A DNA stretch of 64,000 bases from Nocardia neocaledoniensis (GCF_003182135.1 NZ_QGTL01000008.1:1-64000), one strand, 5' to 3'. Counted from the first letter of the stretch, positions 17,059-27,794 are shown. The notes: generated from the letters alone by a model not told the origin. A program made the numbers and translations.

Positions 17059-20000
17059 TTGACGATCAACGAGAGCACCGAGATGGGCCGCGGGGCGACC
17101 GCGAAAGCCGATGGTCGCGGCCAGGCGGCGGGTGTCCGCGCGCCGCTGCTCGAGCAGCTGCGTGACGGGGTGGGCTATGCGTTGGCGTTCGGTGGGCAGG
17201 GTGCGCAGTGGCTGCGTGAGCTCGAGGAGATCGGGCGCGACAGCGCGCTCGAGTCCGAGCTCACCGCGCTCGTGCACGAGGCCGAGGCGCTGATCGAACC
17301 GGTTGCGGCGCAGTTGCTGGTGGTTCGCCCCGGTGGCTTCGATCCCATGGGCTGGATGCTGGAGAGCGAGCTGGACGAGCCGGAGGAGCCGTCCTCCGCG
17401 CCCGCCGAGTCGGTGCTGCGCTCGGCCCCGGTCTCGATGCCGGGTGTGCTGTTGGCCCAGCTCGCGGCCACCAGGGCGCTGCGCCTGCAGGGCCTCGACA
17501 CGGCCGAGAATCCGCCGGTCGCCGTCGTCGGACATTCGCAGGGCCTGTTCGCCGCCGCCGCGGTCGAGGCCGCGGGCGCGCGCGACGCGGAGCTGCTGGC
17601 CATCGCCCAGCTCGTCGGCGCCGCCGCGGGCCTGATCGCGCGCAGGCGCGGGCTGATGCCGGTCGGCGAGCGCTCGCCGATGGTCGCGGTGTCCAATGTC
17701 GATCCCGAGCAGCTGCGGGCGATCGTCGCCGAGGTCGCCGAGGGTGTCGACCCCGCGATCGCCGCGGTGGTCTCGATCCGCAACGGCCGCAGGCGCGTCG
17801 TGCTCTCCGGCGCCCCGGCCCAGATCGACCGGGTGCGGGCCAGGTGCGCGCAGCTGCACGACGAGCAGACCAAGGAGCGCGAGAACAAGGTTCGCGGCGG
17901 CGCGGTGTTCGCGCCGGTCTTCGAGGACATCTCCGTCGACGTCGCCTTCCACCACCCGGCGCTGGCCGAGACCGTCGACCTGGTCAGCGGCTGGGCCCGC
18001 CAGTGCGAGCTCGACGCCGAGTTCGCGGCCGCGCTGACCCAGCAGGTGCTGGTCGACCCGATCGACTGGGTCGCCACCGTCGACTCCGTCGTCGAGGCGG
18101 GCGCGGAGTGGATCCTCGACCTGGGCCCCGGCGACCTGCTCTCGCGCGTCACCGGCGGCTCGCTCAAGGGCACCGGCGTCGGCGTGATCGCCGCCGCCAC
18201 CCGCCCCGGCCAGCGCAGCCTGCTCACCCCGGGCGCGGCGCCCGAGCCGTCGACCCCGTGGTCGGCCTTCGCACCGAAGCCGGTGCGGCTGCCCAACGGG
18301 CGCATCGTCGTCGAGACCGCGTTCACCAAGCTCACCGGCCGGTCGCCGATCCTGCTGGCGGGCATGACCCCGACCACCGTCGACGCGAAGATCGTCGCCG
18401 CGGCGGCCAACGCGGGCCACTGGGCCGAGCTGGCCGGTGGCGGCCAGGTCACCGAGCAGATCTTCGCCGACCGGATGACCGAGCTGCGCCGGCTGCTGCA
18501 GCCGGGCCGCGCGGTGCAGTTCAACTCGCTGTTCCTCGACCCGTACCTGTGGAAGCTGCAGCTGGGCGGCAAGCGCCTGGTGCAGAAGGCGCGCGCGGCG
18601 GGCGCCCCGCTCGACGGCGTCATCGTCACCGCGGGCATCCCCGAGCTCGACGAGGCCGTCGCGCTGATCGAGGAGCTGACCGAGGTCGGCATCAGCCACG
18701 TCGCGTTCAAGCCGGGCACCGTCGCCCAGATCCGGGCCGTGCTGCGCATCGCCGACGCGGTGCCGGACTACCCGGTGATCATGCACATCGAGGGCGGCAA
18801 GGCCGGCGGGCACCACTCCTGGGAAGACCTGGACGACCTGCTGCTGGCCACCTACGCCGAGCTGCGCGGCCGCGCCAACGTGGTGGTCTGCGTGGGCGGC
18901 GGCATCGGCACGCCCGAGCGCGCCACCGAGTACCTGACCGGCACCTGGTCCACCACGCACGGCTACCCGGCGATGCCGCTGGACGGCGTGCTCGTCGGCA
19001 CCGCCGCCATGGCCACCCTGGAGGCGACCACCGCCCCCGAGGTCAAGCAGCTGCTCGTCGACACCCCCGGCACCCCCGACTGGGTCGGCGCCGGCACCGC
19101 CAGCGGCGGCATGGCCTCGGGCCGCAGCCAGCTGGGCGCCGACATCCACGAGATCGACAACGCCGCCTCGCGCACCGGCCGTCTGCTCGACGAGGTCGCC
19201 GGCGACGCCGAGGCCGTGGCCGCCCGGCGTGAGGAGATCATCGCCGCGCTCGACGCCACCGCCAAGCCCTACTTCGGCGACGTCGCCACCATGACCTACC
19301 AGCAGTGGCTGGAACGCTACGTGTCGCTTGCCGTGTCGAGCGAGGTCCCGATCTCCTTCGACTGCGGCTCCGACATCGGTGACGCGATCATCGACGCCAC
19401 CCGCTCGGAGTGGCTCGACATCAGCTGGCGCGACCGGTTCGCGGAGATGATGCGGCGCACCGAGGCCCGGCTGCACCCGGCCGACAGCGGCGAGATCGAG
19501 ACGCTGTTCGCCGACGACGAGGCCTTCGAGCACCCCGTGCAGGCGCTGTGCGCGCTGAAGAAGCAGTACCCGGCCGTCGCCGAGACCGTGCTGCACCCGG
19601 CCGACGTGCCGTTCTTCGTCTCGCTCTGCAAGACCCCGGGCAAGCCGGTGAACTTCGTGCCCGTCGTCGACGCCGACGTGCGCCGCTGGTGGCGCTCGGA
19701 TTCGCTGTGGCAGGCCCATGACCCGCGCTACTCGGCCGACCAGGTGTGCGTCATCCCCGGCACCGTCGCGGTCGCGGGCATCACCCGCGTCGACGAGCCG
19801 GTCGGCGAACTGCTCGACCGGTTCGAGCAGGACACCGCCTACAGCCTGGTGCGGGCGGGCGTCACCCCCGCTCCGGTCGACGCCCGCCGCGTCGCCGGCG
19901 TGGTGGCAGGCCCGATCGACACCGTGCTCGCCGCCCCCGACGTGCAGTGGGCGGGCCGCACCACGGTCAACCCGGTGCACCGGCTCGGCGCCGTCACCGA

Positions 20001-23000
20001 GTGGATCGTCGAGCAGGGCAGCGCGGTGCACCGCGGCACCGGCGCGACGCTGACCGAGACCACCGGTCCCGAAGCCGATTTCAGCTACGTCGAGCTGGCG
20101 GTGCCGCTGCTCGGCCGCGACGCGGTGAAGATCCGCATCACCGTGCCGGTGAGCGTGTACTCCGGCGGCGCGCCCGTGATCACCGAGGCCGACGCCGAGA
20201 CCGCCATGTCGGCGCTGCTCGGCGTGGCCGCGGGCCAGTCGCTGCCCGAGGTGAAAGCCGGTGTGGCGCACCTCAACCTGGCCTGGATGCCCGACCTGGT
20301 CGCCGACCACGCCGGCGTCACCGGCTCCGGCCTGCCCGACTCGCTCAGCACCCTCGGCCGCACCGCGCCCGACGTGCTCGTCGGCGCCTGCTGGCCCGCG
20401 GTCTTCGCGGTGCTCGGCGCGGCCCGCACCGGCACCGGCGGCTCGGTCATCGAGGGCATGCTCGACCTGGTCCACCTGGACCACCAGATCGAGCTGCTCG
20501 CCGAACTGCCCGCCGAGACCAGCATTCTCGTGGTGCGCGCCGAGAGCGGCGCCGTGGTCGACACGGACATGGGTCGCGTCGTCGAGGTCGGCGTCACCGT
20601 CGGCCTGATCCTGGATCAGGGCCTCGAGCCGACCCCGCTGGCCCGGCTGGTCGAGCGCTTCGCCATCCGCGGCCGCAACGGCGCGGGCGAGCTCACCGAT
20701 CCGCCGCGCGCGGCGGGCGCGGTCTCCGACGCCGCCACCGACACCCCGCGCCGCCGCCGTCGCGACGTGAGCATGGCCGCCCCGCGCGCCATGCACGCCT
20801 TCGCCGCCGTCTCCGGCGACCACAACCCGATCCACACCTCCGACGCCGCCGCCAAGCTGGCCGGCCTGGGCAGCCCGATCGTGCACGGCATGTGGCTCTC
20901 CGCCGCCGCCCAGCACGCGGTCGTGGCCGTGGATCCCGAAAGCTCCGTTCCCGCACGCACTCTCACCGCCTGGACCACCCGGTTCCTCGGCATGGTCCGC
21001 CCCGGCGCGACCGTCGACGTGCGGGTGGAGCGGATCGCGGTGGACGCCGGCAGCGAGATCATCGAGGTCTCCTGCCGCGTCGACGGTGACCTGGTCATGA
21101 CCGCGACCGGGCGCACCGCCGCCCCGAAGACCGTCTACGCCTTCCCGGGCCAGGGCATCCAGCGCAAGGGGATGGGTCTGGACGCGCTGACCCGCTCGAA
21201 GGCGGCCAAGAAGGTCTGGGAGCGCGCCGACGCGCACACCCGCGAGGCCCTCGGGTTCTCGATCCTGGCGGTGGTGCGCGACAACCCGACCTATCTCAAG
21301 GCCCGCGGTGTCGAACACCGGCACCCGGACGGCGTGCTGCACCTGACCCAGTTCACCCAGGTCGCCATGGCGACCCTCGGCGTCGCCCAGGTCGCCGAGC
21401 TGCGGGAGGCGGGCGCGTTCGTCGAGGGCGCGATGCTGGCCGGGCACTCGGTCGGTGAGTACAACGCGCTCGCCGCCGTCGCCGGCGTGCTGCCGCTGGA
21501 GGCCGTGCTCGAGGTCGTGTTCCAGCGCGGTTCGGCCATGCACGAGCTGGTCCCGCGCGACGCGCAGGGCCGCAGCGACTACCGGATGGCCGCCATCCGC
21601 CCGTCGCAGATCGGGCTGCCCGACGCCGAGGTCATCGACTTCGTCAACGGCATCGGCGCGGCCACCGGTGAGTTCCTCGAGGTCGTGAACCTGAACCTGC
21701 GCGGCTCGCAGTACGCCATCGCGGGCACGGTCGCCGGGCTCGAGGCGCTCGAGACCGAGATCGACCGGCGCCGTGCGGAATTCGGCGGCAAGCGCGCGTT
21801 CATCCTGGTGCCCGGCATCGACGTGCCGTTCCACTCCTCGGTGCTGCGCGACGGTGTGCCGGAGTTCCGGCACAAGCTCGAGCAGCTGCTGCCCGCCGAG
21901 GTGCACCCGGAGGTGCTCGTCGGTCGCTACATCCCGAACCTGGTGCCGCGCCCGTTCTCGCTGGAGCGCGAATTCCTCACCGAGATCGCCGAACTCGTGC
22001 CCTCGGAGCCGCTGGCCGCCGTGCTCGCCGACTTCGACAGCTGGGCCCAGCGCGAGGCCGAACTGTGCCGCGTGGTGCTGATCGAGCTGCTGGCCTGGCA
22101 GTTCGCCAGCCCGGTGCGCTGGATCGAGACCCAGGACCTGCTGTTCACCGACACCGCGCACGGCGGTCTCGGCGTGGAGCGCTTCGTCGAGGTGGGCCTC
22201 GGCGCCACCCCGACGGTGGCCAACCTGGCCTCGCAGACGCTGAAGCTGCCCGCCTTCGGCGGGGCGACGGTCGAGGTCGTCAACGTCGAGCGCGACGCCG
22301 CGGTCGTCTACGCCACCGACACCGATCCCGCGCCCGTCGAGGACGACGTCGAGGAGACCCCGGCCGAGGCGCCCGCCGCCGCTGCCGCCCCCGCCGCCCC
22401 GGTCGCCGCGGCCCCGGTCGCCACCGGCGGCCCGCGCCCCGACGACATCGCCTTCACCGCCGCCGACGCCACCCGCGTGCTCATCGCGCTGTGGACCAAG
22501 CTGCGGCTGGACCAGATCGGCGCGGTCGACACCATCGAGGGCCTCTGCGACGGCGTGTCCTCGCGCCGCAACCAGCTGCTCGTCGACCTCGGTTCCGAGC
22601 TCTCGCTCGGCGCCATCGACGGCGCCGCCGACGCCGACATGGGCGCGCTGTCCGCCACGGTCGAGCGCCTGGCCCGCACCTACAAGCCGTTCGGCACGGT
22701 GCTCACCGATGCCATCGGCGACCACCTGCGCAAGGTCTTCGGTCCTTCCGGCAAGCGGCCCGCCGCCATCGCCGACCGGGTCAAGAAGACCTGGGAACTC
22801 GGCGACGGCTGGGCCAGCCACGTCACCGCGGAGGTTTCCCTCGGCACCCGCGAGGGCGCCAGCGTGCGCGGCGGTGACCTCGGCGGACTCGTCGGCGGCG
22901 CGCTGTCCGACGCCGCCTCGGTCGACGCCGCGATCGACGCGGCCGTGCAGGCGGTCGCCGCGCGGCGCGGCGTCGCGGTCTCGCTGCCCTCGGCCGGCGG

Positions 23001-26000
23001 CGCGTCCGGCGGCACCGTCGACGCGGCGGCGCTGGGCGAGTTCACCGAGCAGATCACCGGCCGCGACGGCGTGCTCGCCACCGCGGCGCGGGTGATCCTC
23101 GACCAGCTCGGCCTCAGCGAGCAGGCCAGCGCCCCGGAGACGACGCCCGACACCCTGGTCGACCTGGTCTCCGCCGAACTCGGCGCGGACTGGCCGCGGC
23201 TGGTCGCGCCCGCCTTCGACGCCCGCAAGGCCGTCCTCATCGACGACCGCTGGGCCACCGCCCGCGAAGACCTCGCGACCATGTGGCTCGGCGACGACGC
23301 CACCACCGCCGAGCAGTCGATCGCCGGCTACGTCGGCGCGGGCGAAGCCGTTGCCGCGCAGGCCAACTGGTGGCGCCAGCGGGCCATGAGCGAGGCGCGC
23401 TCGGTGCTGGCGGGGGTCTACGCGAAGATCGCGGAGGCCGCCGTCGACACCACCGACCCGGGCCTGTGGTCCGACGACGTGGCCGTGATCACCGGCGCGA
23501 GCAAGGGTTCCATCGCTGCCGCGGTCACCGGCAGGCTGCTCTCGGGCGGCGCCACGGTGGTGGTCACCACCTCCGGGCTCAACGACGAGCGGCTGAAGTT
23601 CTACCGCTCGCTCTACCGCGACAACGCCCGCCACGGCGCGGCGCTGTGGGTGGTCCCCGCCAACATGGCCTCCTACCAGGACCTGGACGCGCTCATCGAG
23701 TGGGTCGGGACCGAGCAGGTCGACAACGCGGGCGGCGCCAAGATCAAGACCAAGGACGCGATGACCCCGACGCTGCTGCTGCCGTTCGCGGCTCCGCGCG
23801 TCGCCGGTGACCTCGCCGACGCGGGCGCCCGCGCGGAGATGGAGATGCGGGTCCTGCTCTGGTCGGTCGAGCGGCTGATCGGCGGCCTGTCCGCCCTCGG
23901 CGCCGACCACGACGTCGACGCGAAACTGCATGTGGTGCTGCCGGGTTCGCCCAACCGCGGCCTCTTCGGCGGCGACGGCGCCTACGGCGAGTCCAAGGCC
24001 GCGCTCGATGCGATCGTCGCCAAGTGGAAGGCCGAGAAGTCCTGGGCCACCCGGGTCACCATGGTGCACGCGCTGATCGGCTGGGTGCGCGGCACCGGGC
24101 TGATGGGCCACAACGACCCGATGGTCGAGGCCGTCGAGAAGGCGGGCGTGCACACCTGGTCGACCGGCGAGATGGCCGACGAGCTGCTCAAGTGGTGCAC
24201 TTCGCGGGCCCGTCAGGTGACGGTCACCGGTCCGCAGCAGATCGACCTCACCGGCGGCCTGGCGCGCGCCAAGCTGGACCTGCCCGCGCTGGCCAAGCAG
24301 GCGCAGGAGGCCGCGGCCGCCGCCGAGGAGGAAGCGGTCACCGCCGCGACCATCGCCGCGCTGCCCGCCCCGCCCACCCTGAGCTCGGCGCTGCCGGTGC
24401 CGGAGTGGGGCGACGTCACCGCCGATCTCAGCGACATGGTCGTGATCGTCGGCGCGGCCGAGCTCGGCCCGTACGGTTCCTCGCGGACCCGCTTCGAGAT
24501 GGAGGTCGAGGACAAGCTCTCGGCCGCGGGCGTGCTCGAGCTGGCCTGGACCACCGGTCTGATCCGCTGGGAGAACGACCCGAAGCCGGGCTGGTACGAC
24601 ACCGAATCCGGTGACTTCGTGCCGGAGTCGGAGGTCGCCGAGCGCTACCACGACACCGTCGTCGAACGCTGCGGTGTACGCCGCTACGAGGACGACGCGG
24701 CCATGGTCGACAATGCCGCGCCGCTGCTGACCTCGGTGTTCCTGGACCAGGACCTGAGCTTCACGGTCGCCAACGAGGCCGAGGCGCGTGCCTTCCACAC
24801 CGCCGACCCGGAGCACACGGTGATCACCCCCGTCGCCGATTCCGGCGACTGGACCGTCACTCGCAAGGCGGGCACCGAGATCCGGGTGCCGCGCAAGGCG
24901 AAGCTCTCGCGGGTGGTCGGTGGCCAGATCCCCACCGGCTGGGACCCCACGATCTGGGGTGTCTCCGCGGACATGGCCGCCTCGATCGACCGGGTCGCGC
25001 TGTGGAACATCGTCTGCACCGTCGACGCGTTCGTCGGCGCCGGCTTCAGCCCCGACGAGCTGATGAGCTGGGTGCACCCGAGCCTGGTGGCCAACACTCA
25101 GGGCACCGGCATGGGCGGCATGTCCTCGATGCGCTCGCTCTACGTCGACAACCTGCTCGGCGAGCCGCGCCCGAACGACATCCTGCAGGAGGCGCTGCCC
25201 AACGTCGCGCTGGCGCACGTGGTGCAGTCCTACGTCGGCAGCTACGGCGCCATGGTGCACCCGGTCGCGGCGTGCGCCACGGCGGCGGTGTCGGTGGAGG
25301 AAGCCGTCGACAAGATCCGGCTCGGCAAGGCCGAGGTCGTGGTCGCCGGTGGTTACGACGATCTCGGCATCGAGGGCATCGTCGGCTTCGGTGACATGTC
25401 GGCCACCGCCGACTCGGCGGCCATGCGCGCCAAGGGGATCAGCGACCGGTACTTCTCCCGCGCCAACGACCGCCGTCGCGGCGGATTCGTGGAATCGCAG
25501 GGTGGCGGCACCGTGCTGCTGGCCCGCGGTGACGTGGCCGTGGAGATGGGCCTGCCGGTGCTCGGCGTGCTCGCCTTCGCGCAGTCCTTCGCCGACGGCG
25601 TGCACACCTCCATCCCCGCACCGGGACTGGGCGCGCTGGGCGCCGGCCGCGGCGGCAGCGGCTCGCGACTGGCCGCCGAACTGCGCAAGCTCGGCGTCAC
25701 CCCGGACGACATCGCGGTGATCTCCAAGCACGACACCTCCACCGCCGCCAACGATCCCAACGAGTCGGAGTTGCACGAGCGGCTCGCCGGCGCGCTGGGC
25801 CGCACCGACGGCGCCCCGCTGTTCGTGGTCTCGCAGAAGAGCCTCACCGGCCACGCCAAGGGCGGCGCGGCGGCCTTCCAGCTCATCGGCCTGTGCCAGG
25901 TGCTGGAGAACGGTGTGGTGCCGCCGAACCGCAGCCTGGACTGCGTCGACGAGAAGATGCAGGCCTACCCGCACCTGGTGTGGGCCCGCGAACCGCTGCG

Positions 26001-26397
26001 CTTCGGCGAGAAGTTCGCGCTGAAGGCGGGTCTGGTGACCTCGCTCGGCTTCGGTCACGTGTCCGGTCTGCTCGCGGTGGTCCATCCGCAGGCTTTCCTG
26101 GCCGCGATCGAGCCGTCGGCGCGCGCCGACTACCAGGAGCGGGCGCAGGCGCGTCAGCTCGCGGGCAGGCAGCGCTTCGCCGAGGCCATCTGCGGCGGCG
26201 CGGCGCTCTACGAGAAGCCGGCGGATCGGCGCCTCGGTGCCGACGGCACCCCGGCCAAGCAGATCCGTCAGCTCGAGGCCGACATGCTGCTCTCGCCGGA
26301 GGCCCGGCTCGACAGCGAAGGCCTGTACCGGGCGAACGGATGGGGTTGCGGCGCAGGACAGCCCGGTTCCGCTCCGCAGCCGAGCGAAGCGTCGTAG
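17059..26397 (+). CDS. fas: Type I fatty acid synthase
   Basis: A cytosolic multifunctional enzyme of 3,112 residues that makes acyl-CoAs for membrane lipids and mycolate precursors; mycobacterial Fas is close to 3,070. Domains in order: acetyltransferase (GHSQG at 158-162); enoyl reductase from about 425 (SPILLAGMTPTTVD, GGGQVTEQIF); dehydratase hot-dog with SGDHNPIH near 1253; malonyl/palmitoyl transferase with GHSVGE and Ser1464; acyl carrier with phosphopantetheine Ser1846 in DLGSELSL; ketoreductase from about 2140 (VITGASKGS); ketosynthase with Cys2739 in AACATAAVS and later GHAKGG. An Ala/Pro linker lies at about 1775-1800. TTG 17059 follows GGAGAAGGAAG and is preferred over ATG 17083. 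acpS follows 11 bp later. Confidence 0.98.
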   Translation: MTINESTEMGRGATAKADGRGQAAGVRAPLLEQLRDGVGYALAFGGQGAQWLRELEEIGRDSALESELTALVHEAEALIEPVAAQLLVVRPGGFDPMGWMLESELDEPEEPSSAPAESVLRSAPVSMPGVLLAQLAATRALRLQGLDTAENPPVAVVGHSQGLFAAAAVEAAGARDAELLAIAQLVGAAAGLIARRRGLMPVGERSPMVAVSNVDPEQLRAIVAEVAEGVDPAIAAVVSIRNGRRRVVLSGAPAQIDRVRARCAQLHDEQTKERENKVRGGAVFAPVFEDISVDVAFHHPALAETVDLVSGWARQCELDAEFAAALTQQVLVDPIDWVATVDSVVEAGAEWILDLGPGDLLSRVTGGSLKGTGVGVIAAATRPGQRSLLTPGAAPEPSTPWSAFAPKPVRLPNGRIVVETAFTKLTGRSPILLAGMTPTTVDAKIVAAAANAGHWAELAGGGQVTEQIFADRMTELRRLLQPGRAVQFNSLFLDPYLWKLQLGGKRLVQKARAAGAPLDGVIVTAGIPELDEAVALIEELTEVGISHVAFKPGTVAQIRAVLRIADAVPDYPVIMHIEGGKAGGHHSWEDLDDLLLATYAELRGRANVVVCVGGGIGTPERATEYLTGTWSTTHGYPAMPLDGVLVGTAAMATLEATTAPEVKQLLVDTPGTPDWVGAGTASGGMASGRSQLGADIHEIDNAASRTGRLLDEVAGDAEAVAARREEIIAALDATAKPYFGDVATMTYQQWLERYVSLAVSSEVPISFDCGSDIGDAIIDATRSEWLDISWRDRFAEMMRRTEARLHPADSGEIETLFADDEAFEHPVQALCALKKQYPAVAETVLHPADVPFFVSLCKTPGKPVNFVPVVDADVRRWWRSDSLWQAHDPRYSADQVCVIPGTVAVAGITRVDEPVGELLDRFEQDTAYSLVRAGVTPAPVDARRVAGVVAGPIDTVLAAPDVQWAGRTTVNPVHRLGAVTEWIVEQGSAVHRGTGATLTETTGPEADFSYVELAVPLLGRDAVKIRITVPVSVYSGGAPVITEADAETAMSALLGVAAGQSLPEVKAGVAHLNLAWMPDLVADHAGVTGSGLPDSLSTLGRTAPDVLVGACWPAVFAVLGAARTGTGGSVIEGMLDLVHLDHQIELLAELPAETSILVVRAESGAVVDTDMGRVVEVGVTVGLILDQGLEPTPLARLVERFAIRGRNGAGELTDPPRAAGAVSDAATDTPRRRRRDVSMAAPRAMHAFAAVSGDHNPIHTSDAAAKLAGLGSPIVHGMWLSAAAQHAVVAVDPESSVPARTLTAWTTRFLGMVRPGATVDVRVERIAVDAGSEIIEVSCRVDGDLVMTATGRTAAPKTVYAFPGQGIQRKGMGLDALTRSKAAKKVWERADAHTREALGFSILAVVRDNPTYLKARGVEHRHPDGVLHLTQFTQVAMATLGVAQVAELREAGAFVEGAMLAGHSVGEYNALAAVAGVLPLEAVLEVVFQRGSAMHELVPRDAQGRSDYRMAAIRPSQIGLPDAEVIDFVNGIGAATGEFLEVVNLNLRGSQYAIAGTVAGLEALETEIDRRRAEFGGKRAFILVPGIDVPFHSSVLRDGVPEFRHKLEQLLPAEVHPEVLVGRYIPNLVPRPFSLEREFLTEIAELVPSEPLAAVLADFDSWAQREAELCRVVLIELLAWQFASPVRWIETQDLLFTDTAHGGLGVERFVEVGLGATPTVANLASQTLKLPAFGGATVEVVNVERDAAVVYATDTDPAPVEDDVEETPAEAPAAAAAPAAPVAAAPVATGGPRPDDIAFTAADATRVLIALWTKLRLDQIGAVDTIEGLCDGVSSRRNQLLVDLGSELSLGAIDGAADADMGALSATVERLARTYKPFGTVLTDAIGDHLRKVFGPSGKRPAAIADRVKKTWELGDGWASHVTAEVSLGTREGASVRGGDLGGLVGGALSDAASVDAAIDAAVQAVAARRGVAVSLPSAGGASGGTVDAAALGEFTEQITGRDGVLATAARVILDQLGLSEQASAPETTPDTLVDLVSAELGADWPRLVAPAFDARKAVLIDDRWATAREDLATMWLGDDATTAEQSIAGYVGAGEAVAAQANWWRQRAMSEARSVLAGVYAKIAEAAVDTTDPGLWSDDVAVITGASKGSIAAAVTGRLLSGGATVVVTTSGLNDERLKFYRSLYRDNARHGAALWVVPANMASYQDLDALIEWVGTEQVDNAGGAKIKTKDAMTPTLLLPFAAPRVAGDLADAGARAEMEMRVLLWSVERLIGGLSALGADHDVDAKLHVVLPGSPNRGLFGGDGAYGESKAALDAIVAKWKAEKSWATRVTMVHALIGWVRGTGLMGHNDPMVEAVEKAGVHTWSTGEMADELLKWCTSRARQVTVTGPQQIDLTGGLARAKLDLPALAKQAQEAAAAAEEEAVTAATIAALPAPPTLSSALPVPEWGDVTADLSDMVVIVGAAELGPYGSSRTRFEMEVEDKLSAAGVLELAWTTGLIRWENDPKPGWYDTESGDFVPESEVAERYHDTVVERCGVRRYEDDAAMVDNAAPLLTSVFLDQDLSFTVANEAEARAFHTADPEHTVITPVADSGDWTVTRKAGTEIRVPRKAKLSRVVGGQIPTGWDPTIWGVSADMAASIDRVALWNIVCTVDAFVGAGFSPDELMSWVHPSLVANTQGTGMGGMSSMRSLYVDNLLGEPRPNDILQEALPNVALAHVVQSYVGSYGAMVHPVAACATAAVSVEEAVDKIRLGKAEVVVAGGYDDLGIEGIVGFGDMSATADSAAMRAKGISDRYFSRANDRRRGGFVESQGGGTVLLARGDVAVEMGLPVLGVLAFAQSFADGVHTSIPAPGLGALGAGRGGSGSRLAAELRKLGVTPDDIAVISKHDTSTAANDPNESELHERLAGALGRTDGAPLFVVSQKSLTGHAKGGAAAFQLIGLCQVLENGVVPPNRSLDCVDEKMQAYPHLVWAREPLRFGEKFALKAGLVTSLGFGHVSGLLAVVHPQAFLAAIEPSARADYQERAQARQLAGRQRFAEAICGGAALYEKPADRRLGADGTPAKQIRQLEADMLLSPEARLDSEGLYRANGWGCGAGQPGSAPQPSEAS

Positions 26398-26408
26398 GCT
26401 GCCGCTTC

Positions 26409-26846
26409 GTGACGATTCTCGGTATCGGTTTGGACTTGGTGACCATCTCCGAGTTCGCCGAGCAGCTGCAACGGTCGGGGACGACGATGCTCAGGGAGAG
26501 CTTCACCGCGGGTGAACGCCGCTACTGCCAGAGCAAGCAGACGGACCCGGCCCGCAGCTTCGCCGCACGCTGGGCCGCGAAGGAGGCGGTGCTCAAGGCT
26601 TGGGCATCGTCTCGCTTCGCGCGCAGCCCGCAGATCGGGGACAACCCGTATCCGCTGATCGAAGTCGTCAACGACGCCTGGGGCAGGCCGAGCATCAAGC
26701 TGCACGGCCTGGCCGCGGAGTTCCTGCCCCGGGTGCGCGTGCACCTGTCGCTGACCCACGACGGCGACACGGCCGCGGCCATGGTCGTCCTGGAGGATCC
26801 GGGCGAGCTGGCCGATCTGATCGAGGGCAGGGAAACCACCCGCTAG
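26409..26846 (+). CDS. acpS: Holo-acyl-carrier-protein synthase
   Basis: A 145-residue 4'-phosphopantetheinyl transferase that moves the pantetheine arm of CoA onto Ser of the Fas carrier domain. Diagnostic motifs are ILGIGLDLV at the N-terminus (metal-binding Asp) and RWAAKEAVLKA near residue 60 (catalytic Glu/Lys), followed by RPSIKLHG and VHLSLTHDGD. The GTG start lies 11 bp after fas, so it is co-transcribed with the synthase that needs it, the arrangement known in mycobacteria. Confidence 0.95.
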   Translation: MTILGIGLDLVTISEFAEQLQRSGTTMLRESFTAGERRYCQSKQTDPARSFAARWAAKEAVLKAWASSRFARSPQIGDNPYPLIEVVNDAWGRPSIKLHGLAAEFLPRVRVHLSLTHDGDTAAAMVVLEDPGELADLIEGRETTR

Positions 26847-26849
26847 ACC

Positions 26850-26886
26850 ATCGCGGACCGCTCACTTCTCGTGCGCGGTCCGCGAT
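26850..26886 (+). terminator. Terminator hairpin between acpS and the convergent TetR gene
   Basis: An 11-bp perfect inverted repeat, ATCGCGGACCG and CGGTCCGCGAT, is followed on the plus strand by TCTTTTT. It ends the fas-acpS transcript. The stem overlaps the stop of the convergent TetR gene. Confidence 0.8.
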
Positions 26887-27563
26887 TCTTTTTCCGCGAC
26901 GAGCAGGTACGCGACCATCAGGCGCTTGAGCTCGGCGACCGCGTCGGCGTTGGTCTGCTCGTCCTGGACCGAGAAGTTCAGCATCGAATACACCACGTGC
27001 ACCAGCACTTCGGCCATCATCGTGCGCCGGGCGCGCGGGGTGCGCGGGGTCAGCGGTCGCAGCATCTGCGAGACGACCTCGGCGAACTCCTTCTCGTGCA
27101 GCGCGCCGGTGGCCCTGGTGGAGGGCGTGGACTGCATGGCCAGCCACACCTCGCGCCGCGAGGGATCGGTGGTCCACAGGTTCGCCAGGTGGTCGACGAA
27201 CTGATTCATGTGCCGCAGCCAGTCCAGCGAGGGGATCTCACCGTGGAAGTCGGCCAGCTCGCGCGAAACCGCGACCAGGTCTTGCCGATTGAGCTCGCAG
27301 ACGATCACGTACTTGTTGGCGAAGAACTGGTACAGCGTGCCGATCGGCACCTCGGCCCGTTGGGCCACTTCTTCACAGGTGAACGACTCGAAGCCCACCT
27401 CGACGAGCAGTTCCCGCGACGACTGCAGCAGCGCGTCGAACTTGCGCTTGCTGCGTTCCTGGGTGGGCCGCTTGCGCGGCATCAGCTCCTGCGGGTCGTC
27501 CTGCAATTCCAGCGCAGGGTCCAGACGGCTCTGCTTCGACCGGGCCTGCGCGTGTACCTCCAC
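26862..27563 (-). CDS. TetR family transcriptional regulator next to fas-acpS
   Basis: A 233-residue regulator. An N-terminal extension of about 27 residues precedes MPRKRPTQERSKRKFDALL, and the helix-turn-helix is EEVAQRAEVPIGTLYQFFAN. The remainder is a helical ligand domain with VFS-like hydrophobic stretches. The alternative start at ATG 27482 removes the extension; GTG 27563 follows TAGCCT six bases upstream, consistent with a leaderless start. It is convergent with acpS. Whether it senses acyl-CoA and controls fas, as FasR does in mycobacteria, cannot be told from sequence. Confidence 0.85.
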   Translation of the reverse strand: MEVHAQARSKQSRLDPALELQDDPQELMPRKRPTQERSKRKFDALLQSSRELLVEVGFESFTCEEVAQRAEVPIGTLYQFFANKYVIVCELNRQDLVAVSRELADFHGEIPSLDWLRHMNQFVDHLANLWTTDPSRREVWLAMQSTPSTRATGALHEKEFAEVVSQMLRPLTPRTPRARRTMMAEVLVHVVYSMLNFSVQDEQTNADAVAELKRLMVAYLLVAEKESRTAHEK

Positions 27564-27794
27564 CCATCCAGGCTAGCGGTATACACAGTCCGGCGACACG
27601 CGTCTACCGACAGCGTGTCAACAACTGGGCGAAAATCCTCCCATCCGGGCGGCGGATGGTGACGAATCATCAGATGAGCGTGCGTGCATCCGCGTGCTCA
27701 TTCGCGGCGATCTCCTGCCGCAACCGACCTACCGCGAAGTGATGGGCCCCGCGTGGTCCGTCCCGCATCGTTTCGCACAGGGAAGGCTTGACTA

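Noticed and set aside
16873..26085. Open frame of about 3,070 codons on the minus strand opposite fas
   Set aside because: It is the antisense shadow of a GC-rich coding sequence; its translation is a low-complexity His/Arg/Gly/Ala mix with no domain, and fas on the other strand has complete domains.
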